Below, one piece after another: positions 36,051 through 46,716 of a stretch of DNA of 64,000 nt. This DNA comes from Dillenia suffruticosa (taxonomy: Eukaryota; Streptophyta; Magnoliopsida; Dilleniales; Dilleniaceae), in contig JAVTVX010000004.1 in the NCBI GenBank assembly GCA_033439265.1, positions 14,025,701 to 14,089,700 on the forward strand. The letters are read 5' to 3'. Position 1 is the stretch's first letter; the number at the start of each line of letters is the position of its first letter. The translations under genes were made by a program, and so were the position numbers. The notes under the pieces are model-generated. The model saw nothing but the letters and a program-made list of their open reading frames with translations. It did no database searches and was not told the DNA's origin.

Positions 36051-38374
36051 AATTTATAATACTATTATTGGGATACTTAGTTGAGCTTATAGATGGATTT
36101 TTTTAAATTTGTTATCTATTTCCTTTAAATCTTTTGACCAAAAGTTCTCTGATTACATCATGTAGATGTTTTCATCAATGTGGTCATTGAGAAATGCCAC
36201 CTTAACATCCATTTAATATAGATTTTTTAAATTTATAAACCGTTTCTTTTAAATCTTCTGACCCAAAGTTCTTTGGCTACATTTTATAAATCGTTTCATC
36301 AATATGGTCATTGAGAAATGTCATTTTAACATCCATCTAATATAGTTTAAGATCAAAGTGTGCTGTTAATGCATCCTTAAAGAGTTTTTTGAAGAAATCG
36401 GAAAGAAAATTTCTTTATAATTAATATATTCTCTTTGTGTAAAGCCATTTGCGATCAGACGAGTCTTATACTTTTTCACATTACTATTTGAATCTCTCTT
36501 GGTTTTATATATCCATTTCTAACCAATGGGTTTCATACCTTCAAGCAATGGGATAAAGTCCCATATGTCATTGTCATGTATGGACTTTATCTTATCTTTT
36601 ATCGCATCTATTTACTTTTGAGAGTTAGAACTTTTAATGGCTTGGTTGATCGGATCATCTTTCATCGTCCCAATATCATCCTTATGCTCTTGAAGAAATA
36701 CAATATAATCATTTAGAATCACATTTCTTCTTTCTCTAATGGATCTCCTTAATGGCATACACTCTTAAGATGATTGAGGTTGTTTTTTAGATTGTTTTTG
36801 TAGAATAATTTCTTGATTAGGGAGTTCTTTAATATTGTCCTAATTTATTGTATCTTATACAATATCAAGGAAATCCTAAATAGGAACCAAGACATCTATG
36901 TGGATATCTATATATTTCTCTTCAAAGTCAATGTTCCTGAATGTATGTCCCCCTACAAACTCAACATTCTCAAAGAATCAGACATTTCCTAACTTAAATA
37001 TAATCTTTTTTTTGGGATCGTAAAATTTATACCTTTAGAGGATCCTGTAAAGTAGCAACTTACCATTCTAGAGTCTAGCTTTCTTTCATAAGGCCGAAAA
37101 GACCTAGCCTTATCTAGACAATCCCAAATATGGAATGCTTTAGACCGGATGTCTCCCGGTTCAGAGTTCGTAAGAGATTTTGATAGTTAGTTTAGTGGGA
37201 ATTCTATTGAGGATATATACTATAGTTTTTATTGCTTCTCTCTGGAGTGGCTCACGTAAGGTGAAATGAGAAATTATAGTTTTTACCATATCCTAAAAAG
37301 TCCCGCCAGATATAGTGTATTGTGGGATGGTATCACATTCCTCTAAAAAGAAAGTAAATGATCCTAAACGTTGTTCACTTGATCCATTATTTCTGTCTAG
37401 TACTCTCCACTATAATCAGATCTGATGCGCTTTATCCTTTCGCTGAGTTGGTTTTCAATTTTGGCCTTATAATTTTTGAACACATTTGGGGAATGCGATT
37501 TATCTATAAGAAGATATATGTAGTCATATTGTGAGTAATTATCTATAAATGTGATAAAATATCATTGATTATTCCAAAAAATCAAAGAAAATGACCTACA
37601 GATATCCGTATGTATTAGTTGTAAGACGTCTGAGGTTTTAAATCTATTTTTTTTGTTTATTTACCCTTTTGTATAATTCACACATATTGAAATCTATGAA
37701 ATCAAGAGTATCAGGAATTCCTTCTAACACAAATATCTTTATTCTCCATTTGGAGTTACGTCCCAATCTATTATGTCATAATGAAGAGAAATTCTTATTG
37801 ATTAATTTATACCTTACACTTCGAGTACTAGTTTGGAGGGATTCATTAAGTGAAACAATAGTATTAACTAAATATATATTATCGGATCCTCATTAAAAAG
37901 GGAAACCAGCATATTTGGAATCAAGAAACATATCAACTTTTTTTTTTTGAAAGGGCAAGTAAAATCAAATTTGTTCAATATAAAAATAGAAATCAAATTT
38001 TGTCTGAAAGATGATACATTAAATGTTTGATATAAATCTAAATATAATCCGATTCTGAACAATAATCTAAATTTGTTGATGGTTTCAACTGAAACTTTAT
38101 TATCTTTGCCCATGTAGATATATCTTTCACTATTATTTGACAGTTGACAATTTAGGCAACCATGCATAGATATACTAATGTGAGTGGTTGTAATGAAATC
38201 TAACCATCAAATGTATTCTGATACCAAAATTAAATTAATTTCAGAACAAATCAAATTAAGAAACATAGCAATATCTTTATCATATTTCATTTTCTTTCTT
38301 TTTTTGTCCTTAGTAGTCAAGTGTTCTTGACCCTGTACCACTTTGAGATTAGATTTATCAAGAGTGTACCAATA

Positions 38375-39144
38375 TGATGTGAACCCGTTGGGTATAAAAA
38401 CCTTTGAACCCACGAACAAGTTAATTTAGCCCAAAAATCGTTCCAACGAATTATTTGAACCGGTGGAATTAAAAACCTCAACCCTTGCCCTAAAGGAGGA
38501 AGAACCTAAGGTATATGACCTTAGACCCGTTTCTCACTAGATCAAGAACCTTGGTATAAAGATGGAATGAATGACGCCACAATCTAGATGGTTCGAAACC
38601 TAGATTGATAAGTCAAAGAACTAAACAAGATTCATATCTTAAATAAGTTCAAAGTTCTCAAAAGAACAAAACCTGTGTGAAGAATTCTCACAATTTTATT
38701 AATTCTCTCCAAAGTGTTGTTTTTTTACACAATGTATAATGACCTATTTATAGCCTAAAGGTAAAAACATAATTAGCAACTAAAAATTTAGTAACTCTCT
38801 AAACAATAAAGAATTAGGAAACTAAAAGTTACAAAAAAATAAGAATTAGAAAACTAAATAAATCAAACTATTTTGACCAAGTCTTGCTGCTATTTTCTTC
38901 ATTTTTGTCCTCTCTTGGTCTTGGGTAGTTTTGGGCCTTTTATTCTTCCAATTGAGCTTGCATGAGCATAATTGAGGCCCCTTTTGGTTCTTCATTCATT
39001 TGGACTCCAATTTTTTATTGTAAAACCCTCTGAATTAAGTTATTCAGTATTTCTTTGGACCTTTTAACTCGAATTTTTGTTACTGACCCAACTGGAACTT
39101 GAGTTGAATGTTGTAAATTTCTTGCAGTCTTGATAATCACATCA
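38375..39144 (-). repeat. LTR, left copy (3' LTR) of the non-autonomous element
   Basis: It has TGATGTGAACC at one end and AATCACATCA at the other. The minus strand carries a TATA-like GGCTATAAATAGGTC in the middle. Confidence 0.92.
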
Positions 39145-39629
39145 TTCCCCCCTTCTTGACAACGATTTGTCCCCAAATCGTCACCTGTGTGAATATGCAT
39201 ACGCAACCGCATTTTGCTTGAAAAAAGTCTCGATGAATTCAATCCCTCGAACATGTCTCTTACCATCTTAATGAATCAACAACTCTTTGAATTTAACTTA
39301 CAAATAATTGTCTTGTGAAATTCAAAGAAAGAATAACAAGAAAAATAAAGAAGAAAAATAAGTGAGAAATAAGAAAGTCGCAAATTTGGAAAAATTCCAA
39401 ATTAAGAAAGAAACAAATATGGAATGAATTGAATAAGAAAGGTGAATAAAGAAAGAAAATAAGGAAGGTGAACAAATAAGGAAAAAAAGAAGAAATAAAG
39501 AAGGAACAACAAAAGAAAAGAAAAAAATTGGAAGCTGCCTTTGTTTTATGAAAAATTATAGACAAATATGAACAATTATAGACAAATATGAACAACTCGA
39601 AGGGTAAGCCGAAATGCTTTGATACCAAC

Positions 39630-40400
39630 TGATGTGAACCCGTTGGGTATAAAAACCCTAGAACCCACGAACAAGTTAATTTAGCCCAAAAATCGTTCCA
39701 ACGAATTATTTGAACCGGTGGAATTAAAAACCTCAACCCTTGCCCTAAAGGAGGAAGAACCTAAGGTATATGACTTTAGACCCGTTTCTCACTAGATCAA
39801 GAACCTTGGTATAAAGATGGAATGAATGACGCCACAATCTAGATGGTTCGAAACCTAGATTGATAAGTCAAAGAACTAAACAAGATTCATATCTTGAATA
39901 AGTTCAAAGTTCTCAAAAGAACAAAATCTGTGTGAAGAATTCTCACAATTTTATTAATTCTCTCCAAAGTGTTGTTTTTTTACACAATGTATAATGACCT
40001 ATTTATAGCATAAAGGTAAAAATATAATTAGCAACTAAAAATTTAGTAACTCTCTAAACAATAAAAAATTAGGAAACTAAAAGTTACAAAAAAAATAAGA
40101 ATTAGGAAACTAAATAAATCAAACTATTTTGACCAAGTCTTGCTGCTATTTTCTTCATTTTCGTCATCTCTTGGTCTTGGGTAGTTTTGGGCATTTTATT
40201 CTTCCAACTGGGCTTGCATGAGCATAATTGAGGCCCCTTTTGGTTCTTCATTCATTTGGACTCCAATTTCTTATTGTAAAACCCTCTGAATTAAGTTATT
40301 CAGTATTTCTTTGGACCTTTTAACTCGAACTTTTGTTACTGGCCCAACTGGAACTTGAGTTGAATGTTGTAAATTTCTTGCAGTCTTGATAATCACATCA
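39630..40400 (-). repeat. LTR, right copy (5' LTR) of the non-autonomous element
   Basis: It is about 97-98 percent identical by eye to 38375-39144 and is followed directly by the CAATA target duplication. Confidence 0.92.
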
Positions 40401-40880
40401 CAATATTAGTCTTTTCTTTCTTGATCAAACGTTTCTCAATATCTGTATGAAAAGTTTTGGCTACTGCAATAGATTCAAATATATTGGCTCTGGCTCGCTT
40501 CATTATGATTAGACACATTCAATTTGATCTCTTCCACCTTTCCATCTCCCTCTTTACCTCAAAGGTATTTTTATCAGTAATTGGTAGGGGAGAGTCAAGG
40601 TCTAAGTTTATGACTCCAAAAACTATGAGTAGATTTTCTTGTCATGACTTGAAATTTAAGCCATTCAACACTGGAATCAAACTGAGCTGTGCATTGATAT
40701 TAACCAAAGTAGTATGCAAAACTGAACAAAGAATAATAAACAATCAAAATCATGTTCATAATAACTTAAACCAATTAATTAATAGTTCAAATAAAAATAA
40801 ACCCCATCATAAACTATTGATAACTCCATTAATATTTCATTTTTGAACAAAATAATTAACTTGTAATTGGTATTCTGATA

Positions 40881-41995
40881 CAACAATCAAATATTAATAA
40901 TAAATTAATATGGCAAGTTATAAACCTTACTTTACAGTGATCAGTATTCACATAAATTATATATGTATATCATTTTATATTTTGAAACAAATTAATTTCC
41001 ATAAAAGAACTCATTCGGTTAGATGTTGTTTCAATTAGAATATCTTAAAAATATATATTTATAATGATTATTTGAATTAAAAATTATATCTTTAATTAAA
41101 CCTATGTCTGATGTTGACGTAATAGAATTAAAGTTGAAACTTAGATCTCTTTTAAAATCCAATTTTGTAATCTATTTCGACCTTTAAACTTAATGACCCA
41201 TATTGCCTTTGCCACAACTTATTTACTTACCTCCACTAACTTACTATCTCTTTATTAGTCTCAAAATTACCACAATTTATCACATTATTATCACACTATT
41301 ATTATCACTTAACATTATCATAACTTACCATCTCTTATCGCATCACACTTGCACCTATTGCAACTTATTAGACTCACATATCCCTATTACAACTTATCAT
41401 GCAACCATCAACTTATCACATGCAACTTGCAACCATCCCTAAAACTATATACGAGATTATATATATACTATTTGATATTTGATAATTTTAATATATAGCA
41501 TTTGCATTCACGTGATGGTAGATTCAACTAATTTAATTAATTCAATGGTGGTGGTGATGGTGGTGGTGTGGTGATCTAATTGGTGATTGGTGATTAGTAA
41601 TGGTGATGAAAAAAAATAATAATGTATGTATAATAAATCATAAATCAAAAATGGTGTGTGCATTATAGCCACCGCGTGGCAGAGGACGCCATGGGGGACC
41701 ACGACACGCTCTTCCTGCTCATCCATGGACCTGACCAATCCAATCAAGCAGTTGGTCCAATTTCTGTGAAAGCCGAACCGGGTTCACCCATTTTTTCCTT
41801 TCTTTTTTTTTTCTTTTCTGCAAATGCACGCTAACCATTTTTTTCTTCCTTTCTTTCTTACTCTTCCCTTTTTCTTTTTCCTATTTTTTATCTCACTCTC
41901 ACTTTCTTTCTTTTTTTTCCCTTATCTCACTCTCACTCCTTTTCCCTTTAGGGTCATTTTTTTCCTTCTCTTTTTTTCTCACTCAACTTTCCTTA
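40881..41995. other. AT-rich intergenic DNA with TTATCAC-type low complexity
   Basis: No gene is seen. From about 41265 to 41425, variants of TTATCAC, CTTACCA and CAACTTAT recur irregularly, as in the longer block at 42470-42980. A (GGTGGTGAT)n-like stretch lies near 41545-41570 and a T/C-rich tract at 41795-42000. Confidence 0.5.
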
Positions 41996-42040
41996 CTTCT
42001 AACCCTAGCCCTAGCCCTAGCCCTAGCCCTAGCCCTAAAG
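41996..42040 (+). repeat. CCCTAG hexamer microsatellite, telomere-like
   Basis: About six CCCTAG units lie between CTAACCCTAG and CCCTAAA. The terminal CCCTAAA is the plant telomere unit. The block is too short and too variant to be a true telomere. Confidence 0.85.
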
Positions 42041-42279
42041 AGAGAATTTGGAATTAGGTTTAAATTAATGTAATGTGATGTAATTGTTTAGATGAATTTA
42101 GATGAATGAATTATAACTTAATTTATATTTTTGAATTGATTTCGTGATTGAATTAAATATATAGATTTTTTACATTATTAATATATTATAATTTTATAAT
42201 TTAAATTTATTTATGAAAGCGATCTTGAGTGCACAAATAAATTTCATATAAATTCCTTATATATAAATTCGATATATAA

Positions 42280-42284
<5 letters not shown>

Positions 42285-42312
<28 letters not shown>
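42285..42312. repeat. AT microsatellite
   Basis: About a dozen AT units stand in AT-rich intergenic DNA. Confidence 0.8.
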
Positions 42313-42316
<4 letters not shown>

Positions 42317-42469
42317 GCGGAATTTGATGTATCATTTTGAAAAATTAATTAGAAAAACAAAGAATTAGAAAAAAAAAAGACATGGAAGTAATTGTAACGC
42401 AAAAATGGTAAAAAAAATGAATGTAGTTGCATCAAGCAATGTTTGAAGTATAAACAATTCACCAAATTA

Positions 42470-42980
42470 CCACTTATTATTACTTATCTTATCTTATCGC
42501 AACTTACTATCCTACTAACCATCCTACCGTGAAATTCCTTGTTTACTCACCACAACTTTGATAAGATTCATATATATATATACACACTTTGAAGTATATA
42601 TTTCCTGACGATTTATCTCTTCACTAAAAATGTCACTAATTATTATAAATTTACTAATGAAAAATAATATTATTATATTATATTACCATTTGTTATTACA
42701 AACTTGTTATCACAAATTTATCACATGTTATCATAAACACCTATTATCACTATATTATCACTATATTATCACTAGTTATCACAACTTACTACTAATTTTG
42801 TTATTACTATATTACCACTAGTAATCACCAATTTACTACTAGTTATTACTATATTTCACTGTAATCAATAGTAATATTATCAAACTAGTTATCACAAAGT
42901 TATCACAAGTTATCATAAAATTATCACATGGTATCGTGAACTTACCACTATTATCACAAGTTATCTTCTGTTATTGCTAT
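42470..42980. repeat. Irregular TTATCAC/TATTATCAC low-complexity array
   Basis: Units such as TATCACTATAT, TTATCACAAG and CTTACTACTA recur through about 500 bases with no fixed period. It resembles a decayed minisatellite. No coding content is seen. Confidence 0.6.
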
Positions 42981-43019
42981 TTATTATCAATCGCAAATGG
43001 TTTGACCCTTAAAATTTTA

Positions 43020-43530
43020 AATTATCCCTAAAGATATACAAATGGTAGAACTGATGGCATACCTAAAGATTATACAGACGGTAGAACCGATGGCACATAT
43101 GGAGAGTATTTTCAAATAGCCACTTAGACTTATACAGACGGACCCTTTTTTAATTGTCCCTAAAGGTGACACATTTATTGACAAAAAAGATAATAGATGA
43201 TATGCATTGCATATTTAATGACCACAAGTGATATCCGTTAGTATGGATGTAGAACCTATGATACTATTTTCAAACCGTTTTTAAAATTGTCATAGTTATT
43301 GACCACAAATGATAACCATTAGAATTGAATATTGGTTTTACAGATGGTTGTGCTTCCTTTATTGACGGTTGATAAGCTTTTGTCAATGGATAATTTATAC
43401 CGTTGGAAAATGTATGCATTTCCTGACAATATCATCAAAAGTGTCTTTATAGGGCATAAAAAATTATCACTAAAATTTATCGATATTAAAAGTTATCGTC
43501 AGTATGGCACTTTATTTTTGTAGTAGTAGC
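43020..43530. mobile_element. Possible CACTA-type DNA transposon end
   Basis: Subterminal-like repeats with ACAGACGGTAGAACCGATGGC and variants occur at about 43028-43145. The block closes with TTTTTGTAGTAG near 43515-43526, close to the CACTA 3' terminus TTTTTGTAGTG. No matching CACTAC terminus or transposase was found on the left, so this is a fragment at best. Confidence 0.35.
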
Positions 43531-43780
43531 TCATTTCTAGTGCATTATAGATTGATGCACGGTGATAAATGGTTTCATTTTACAGTTTTTATAAGGAATT
43601 AGAATGTATCCGTCATCCCTCCTATCCAAGATAGAGAGAGGCTTATGCTCTTAGTCACAAGATGGGAGATCCTCTCTACTCCTCGAACATAGATATTGTA
43701 TTTTTTCTTCTTAAATAATTTTCTCTCTTTCTCTCTATGGAATTATACGATAAGTTTCTTATTTGGAGTTTACAATTGTT

Positions 43781-43978
43781 TTTTTTTTTGATATCATATT
43801 TTGGACACTGTCCGGTATTCGGGGTTTCGTCCCGACTAATCCGGACCGACCGCTGTAACGGCTCATTTTGAAAAATGGGTACGAGGAACGCTCCATACAC
43901 ATGAGGACCCGATACTCTCAACAGAAGTTGAATTTTGGTCAATTCAACCTCACATTCAGTTGAACCAACCCACGTTGG
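43781..43978 (-). mobile_element. tRNA-derived SINE with perfect target-site duplication
   Basis: A 198-base insertion is flanked by exact 18-base copies of TTGGAGTTTACAATTGTT (43763-43780 and 43979-43996). On the - strand it begins CCAACGTGGGTTGGTTCAAC. It contains TGGTTCAACTG, which fits the pol III A box TRGYNNARNNG, and ATCGGGTCCTCATG about 35 bases later as a weak B box. It ends in a run of about ten A after GATATC. The perfect duplication implies a fairly recent insertion. Confidence 0.85.
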
Positions 43979-43996
43979 TTGGAGTTTACAATTGTT

Positions 43997-45600
43997 GAGT
44001 GTTGGAGAAATTGAATGTGAAAATAATATACCAATATAAAACCATAATAGTTTTATTCTTCACTAATTATTATAATAAATTAGATTTATATAGAAAATCT
44101 ATTATTACGAATATAAAAATGATGAAAATTAAATATTTTTAAAATCAAATGAAATTATGGATATATTCTTGTATGGTTTTCTGACTGACATATTTGTAAT
44201 AATAATTTTTTTATTAAAAAATCTACCGTATTAGTTTAGTAAAACAATAAATTATTAAAATTTCATACCTTCATATTATTTCTCTGCTCAATTTCTCTAA
44301 TATGGTACTAGAAATATTGTTTTTTTTATAATATTTATATTATCATCTCCTACACTCTCAATAGTATTGGTGAAATTCTTGGTGTGTGACCCCTTTCAAA
44401 TTCAATTGGTTTTAATCAAATCACATTCAATTTGAGGAGAGGTATAAGAGAATATCATATATCAAATCAAATGTCATACAATATTGTATGTTGATTATGA
44501 TAGTTTTGATTTTTTTTTTTTTATATTTATAATAATGAGTTTATATATAAATCGGATTTATAGTAATAGTTTATTGACACAATAGATTATTAGAGTTTTA
44601 TATTATAATATGTTAGATTTATACAGAAAATCCATAACATAAAAAGATAAAGAAATTTGAATATTCTCAAAATTAAATAAATCATTGATTTATTGTCATA
44701 TATAATATTTTTTAATAATTGATTTAATTTTAATATATAATATTCTCTTATCTCTCCTTTCAAACTCAATGCGGTATGATAAAAAGATATTTGATTTTGA
44801 AATAGATCATATATCATGAAGAGGCCATACACCAGTGAAATGTCAAGCATTTAAAGGATTGAAGAGTCTATACACCATACGAACACCTTTGTTGATCAAG
44901 TGGTAAGCACACCTTTGTTGATCAAGTGGTAAGCACACCGGCTCTTCTTAATCAAAAAATTGTGTCTGAATTTTGAAAATAGAAAAAATAGGCATTGGAA
45001 GGACCCCACATGTAACTTGAATTGAAATAGTTGAGACTAATAAAATTGAGTTTTTAATATCAGTTAGTCAAGCGCAAAAAAAAAAAAAGGTAGTGTATAC
45101 ACCATGAAGAGACCCGGCCATATACCATGAATAGGCTCACCAAAACTTTGATTGACAGAGCATTTGAAGAATTAAAGAGACCATTGGATTTCACCAAGGA
45201 TGAGGCTCTGATAACAGTAATGATAGGGAGGGAGATCATAATAGAAACACCATCAAAGATCAGTAGCTCGGATACCATGTTCAAGAAATTAAGTACGGAA
45301 ATAATATAGTAATATAAAATATTAATAATCTATTAAACTATTACAATGAATTGAGATTTATATTAAAAAAACTCATTATTATAAAAATAAAAACATAAAA
45401 ATGAACAAAATTAAATATTTTTAAAATTAAATTACTTATTGACTTATTTTGAAAAATAATATTCTCTAACATTGAGCATCAAGCCAAAACTAGTACATAT
45501 ATTTGACTAGTTTAGTAATTCTTGGTTTGTTCCATTTTACAAACACACCTCATGATGTTGGCCATCGGACATACATGCAATTGATTGCAAGAATACGAAT
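43997..45600. repeat. Three diverged copies of an AT-rich module, LTR-like
   Basis: Segments at about 44030-44170, 44575-44715 and 45330-45470 share, with variation, TAGATTTATAxAGAAAATC, ATATAAAAATGA and AAATTAAATATTTTTAAAAT. A GGATACCATGTT motif (the complement of a copia primer-binding site) lies near 45269, and ATATGGTACTAGA near 44300. This suggests fossil LTR pieces. A 27-base unit containing TTGTTGATCAAGTGGTAAGC is tandemly doubled at about 44885-44937. No gene is seen. Confidence 0.35.
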
Positions 45601-45689
45601 TTTGTACTATAAAATGTTATTCTTTAGGACCAAAGGACCAAAGTAGTTGCAACTCTTTCAAAAATTAATATGGTCAATCGTTGTAGCTT

Positions 45690-45965
45690 CAAAAGTTGTG
45701 TTTCATTTTCACATTTTCGCTTTTCCAAATGAATTTTGGTTGGAAAGGTATAGGAAATCACAAGATCTCGGTCTCCGAGGTTCACAAAGGATGGCGTTAG
45801 GTGTAGCAGCTTCACTTCTAAGTTCTGATGATGATGAAAATGGGTTAGGAGCAGACTGCTACTGTATGCCATTCCCTGCCTCCTGCACAACAAGATGTGT
45901 GCCATCTGCAAATTGAACAACCCTTGCAGCCACAGGCTTTACTCCGTGCCTCCTATCCTCTTTCC
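45690..45965 (-). pseudogene. Unidentified gene fragment on the minus strand
   Basis: The minus-strand frame from about 45965 reads RRHGVKPVAARVVQFADGTH, then LVVQEAGNGIQ and a stop. It continues in frame with APNPFSSSSELRSEAATPNA and ILCEPRRPRS. Composition and GC content are protein-like and unlike the AT-rich flanks, but an in-frame TAG and the absence of further exons suggest a decayed or transposon-carried piece. I do not recognise the family. Confidence 0.3.
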
Positions 45966-46177
45966 GCATAGGGCCAAGGTACTAGGTGCCCACAAATGGC
46001 TGAGATATCCAACATAAATTATAGTCAGAAGGCACGATCCGTTTTAAGGCAAAGAAGTGTGCAAATATGTAGCATTAATTCTAACAAAGTGATGAAAAAC
46101 CAGCACCTAGAGAGCCTTCCTTGCTTAGGCCACCGCATCGTGTTAGAATAGGCTAAAACCATGGACCATCCAATTAG

Positions 46178-46716
46178 TGTTGGAAATGATTAAAGTTGAA
46201 GACATGACTCCAAGGAACATGCCACTGCACGAGACAACATACACCAGACCTCAAGCCAGGGTGCCACAGCCCAATGCCCTAGCACAGTAAACCAGTACCA
46301 GCGCATAGTGTAACGGTCCAGTAGTGGGAAGTTCATAAGTCACCCAGACAATAACTACTGTAATAAATATGTATTCATTCGGACATATGAAAAGTTATGT
46401 AATCGTCCAAATAGTTATTGTTTATTAGCGTTAGTTAATATTATCTGTTGGGAGTTACTAGGATTTATTAGTTATTATTAGGTATTACGAGTGCTTAATG
46501 GAGAAGTAATGTAAGAGATTCTTGGACTCCCAACCCTTTCATATAAATAGGGGAGTCCTCCTCCTTTGTAAAGTAGAGAGCAAATTGAGATAATCCATCT
46601 TTGTGTGAAGAGAAATACAATTCCTCTATCCTTCTATCTTTTGAGAGTAAAAGTTTAGTTATATTGCTTTGTATTTGTTTTCTTCTCACCACGCTAACCA
46701 CTTTTTGTGTCCAACA
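46178..46716 (+). repeat. 5' LTR of the copia fossil
   Basis: It runs from TGTTGGAAATG to TGTCCAACA, with a TATA-like CATATAAATAGGGG in the downstream half. Confidence 0.92.

Larger units (their letters stand above)
38375..40400 (-). mobile_element. Young non-autonomous LTR retrotransposon nested in the copia fossil
   Basis: Two LTRs, 38375-39144 (770 bases) and 39630-40400 (771 bases), are nearly identical and begin and end TGATGTGA...TCACATCA. The 5-base target duplication CAATA is perfect (38370-38374 and 40401-40405). On the - strand the primer-binding site GTTGGTATCAAAGC abuts the right LTR, and a polypurine tract AAGAAGGGGGGAA abuts the left LTR. Only 485 bases lie between the LTRs and no gag or pol is encoded. 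The few codons before the polypurine tract (DDLGTNRCQEGGNDV) look like the last residues of a Ty3/gypsy polyprotein, suggesting a gypsy-derived, trans-mobilised element. About 18 LTR differences by eye (2.3 percent) suggest roughly 1-2 million years at usual plant rates. Confidence 0.9.
36050..40880 (-). mobile_element. Old Ty1/copia fossil, interrupted by a younger LTR element
   Basis: On the - strand, gag-like sequence lies at about 40650-40406 (CLIIMKRARANIFESIAVAK, then HTDIEKRLIKKEKTNIG). Beyond the inserted element, the protease and pre-integrase region continues at about 38370-37870 (FTSYWYTLD, MHGCLNCQLSNN, RYIYMGKDNKVSVETI, FRQNLISIFILNKF). Integrase traces lie at about 37700-37300, and reverse-transcriptase traces (MDVKMTFLNDHIDETIY) at about 36340-36100. 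A possible primer-binding site is near 40870. It is broken in very many places and its 3' end is not recognisable. It is older than the element nested in it. Confidence 0.75.

Noticed and set aside
44885-44940. Possible tRNA gene (GATCAAGTGGTAAGC)
   Set aside because: Only an A-box-like half is present, doubled in tandem; no cloverleaf or B box follows.
45127-45309. 60-codon frame starting MNRLTKTLIDRAFEELKRPL
   Set aside because: It is short, isolated, has no homology I recognise, and lies among LTR-like remnants.
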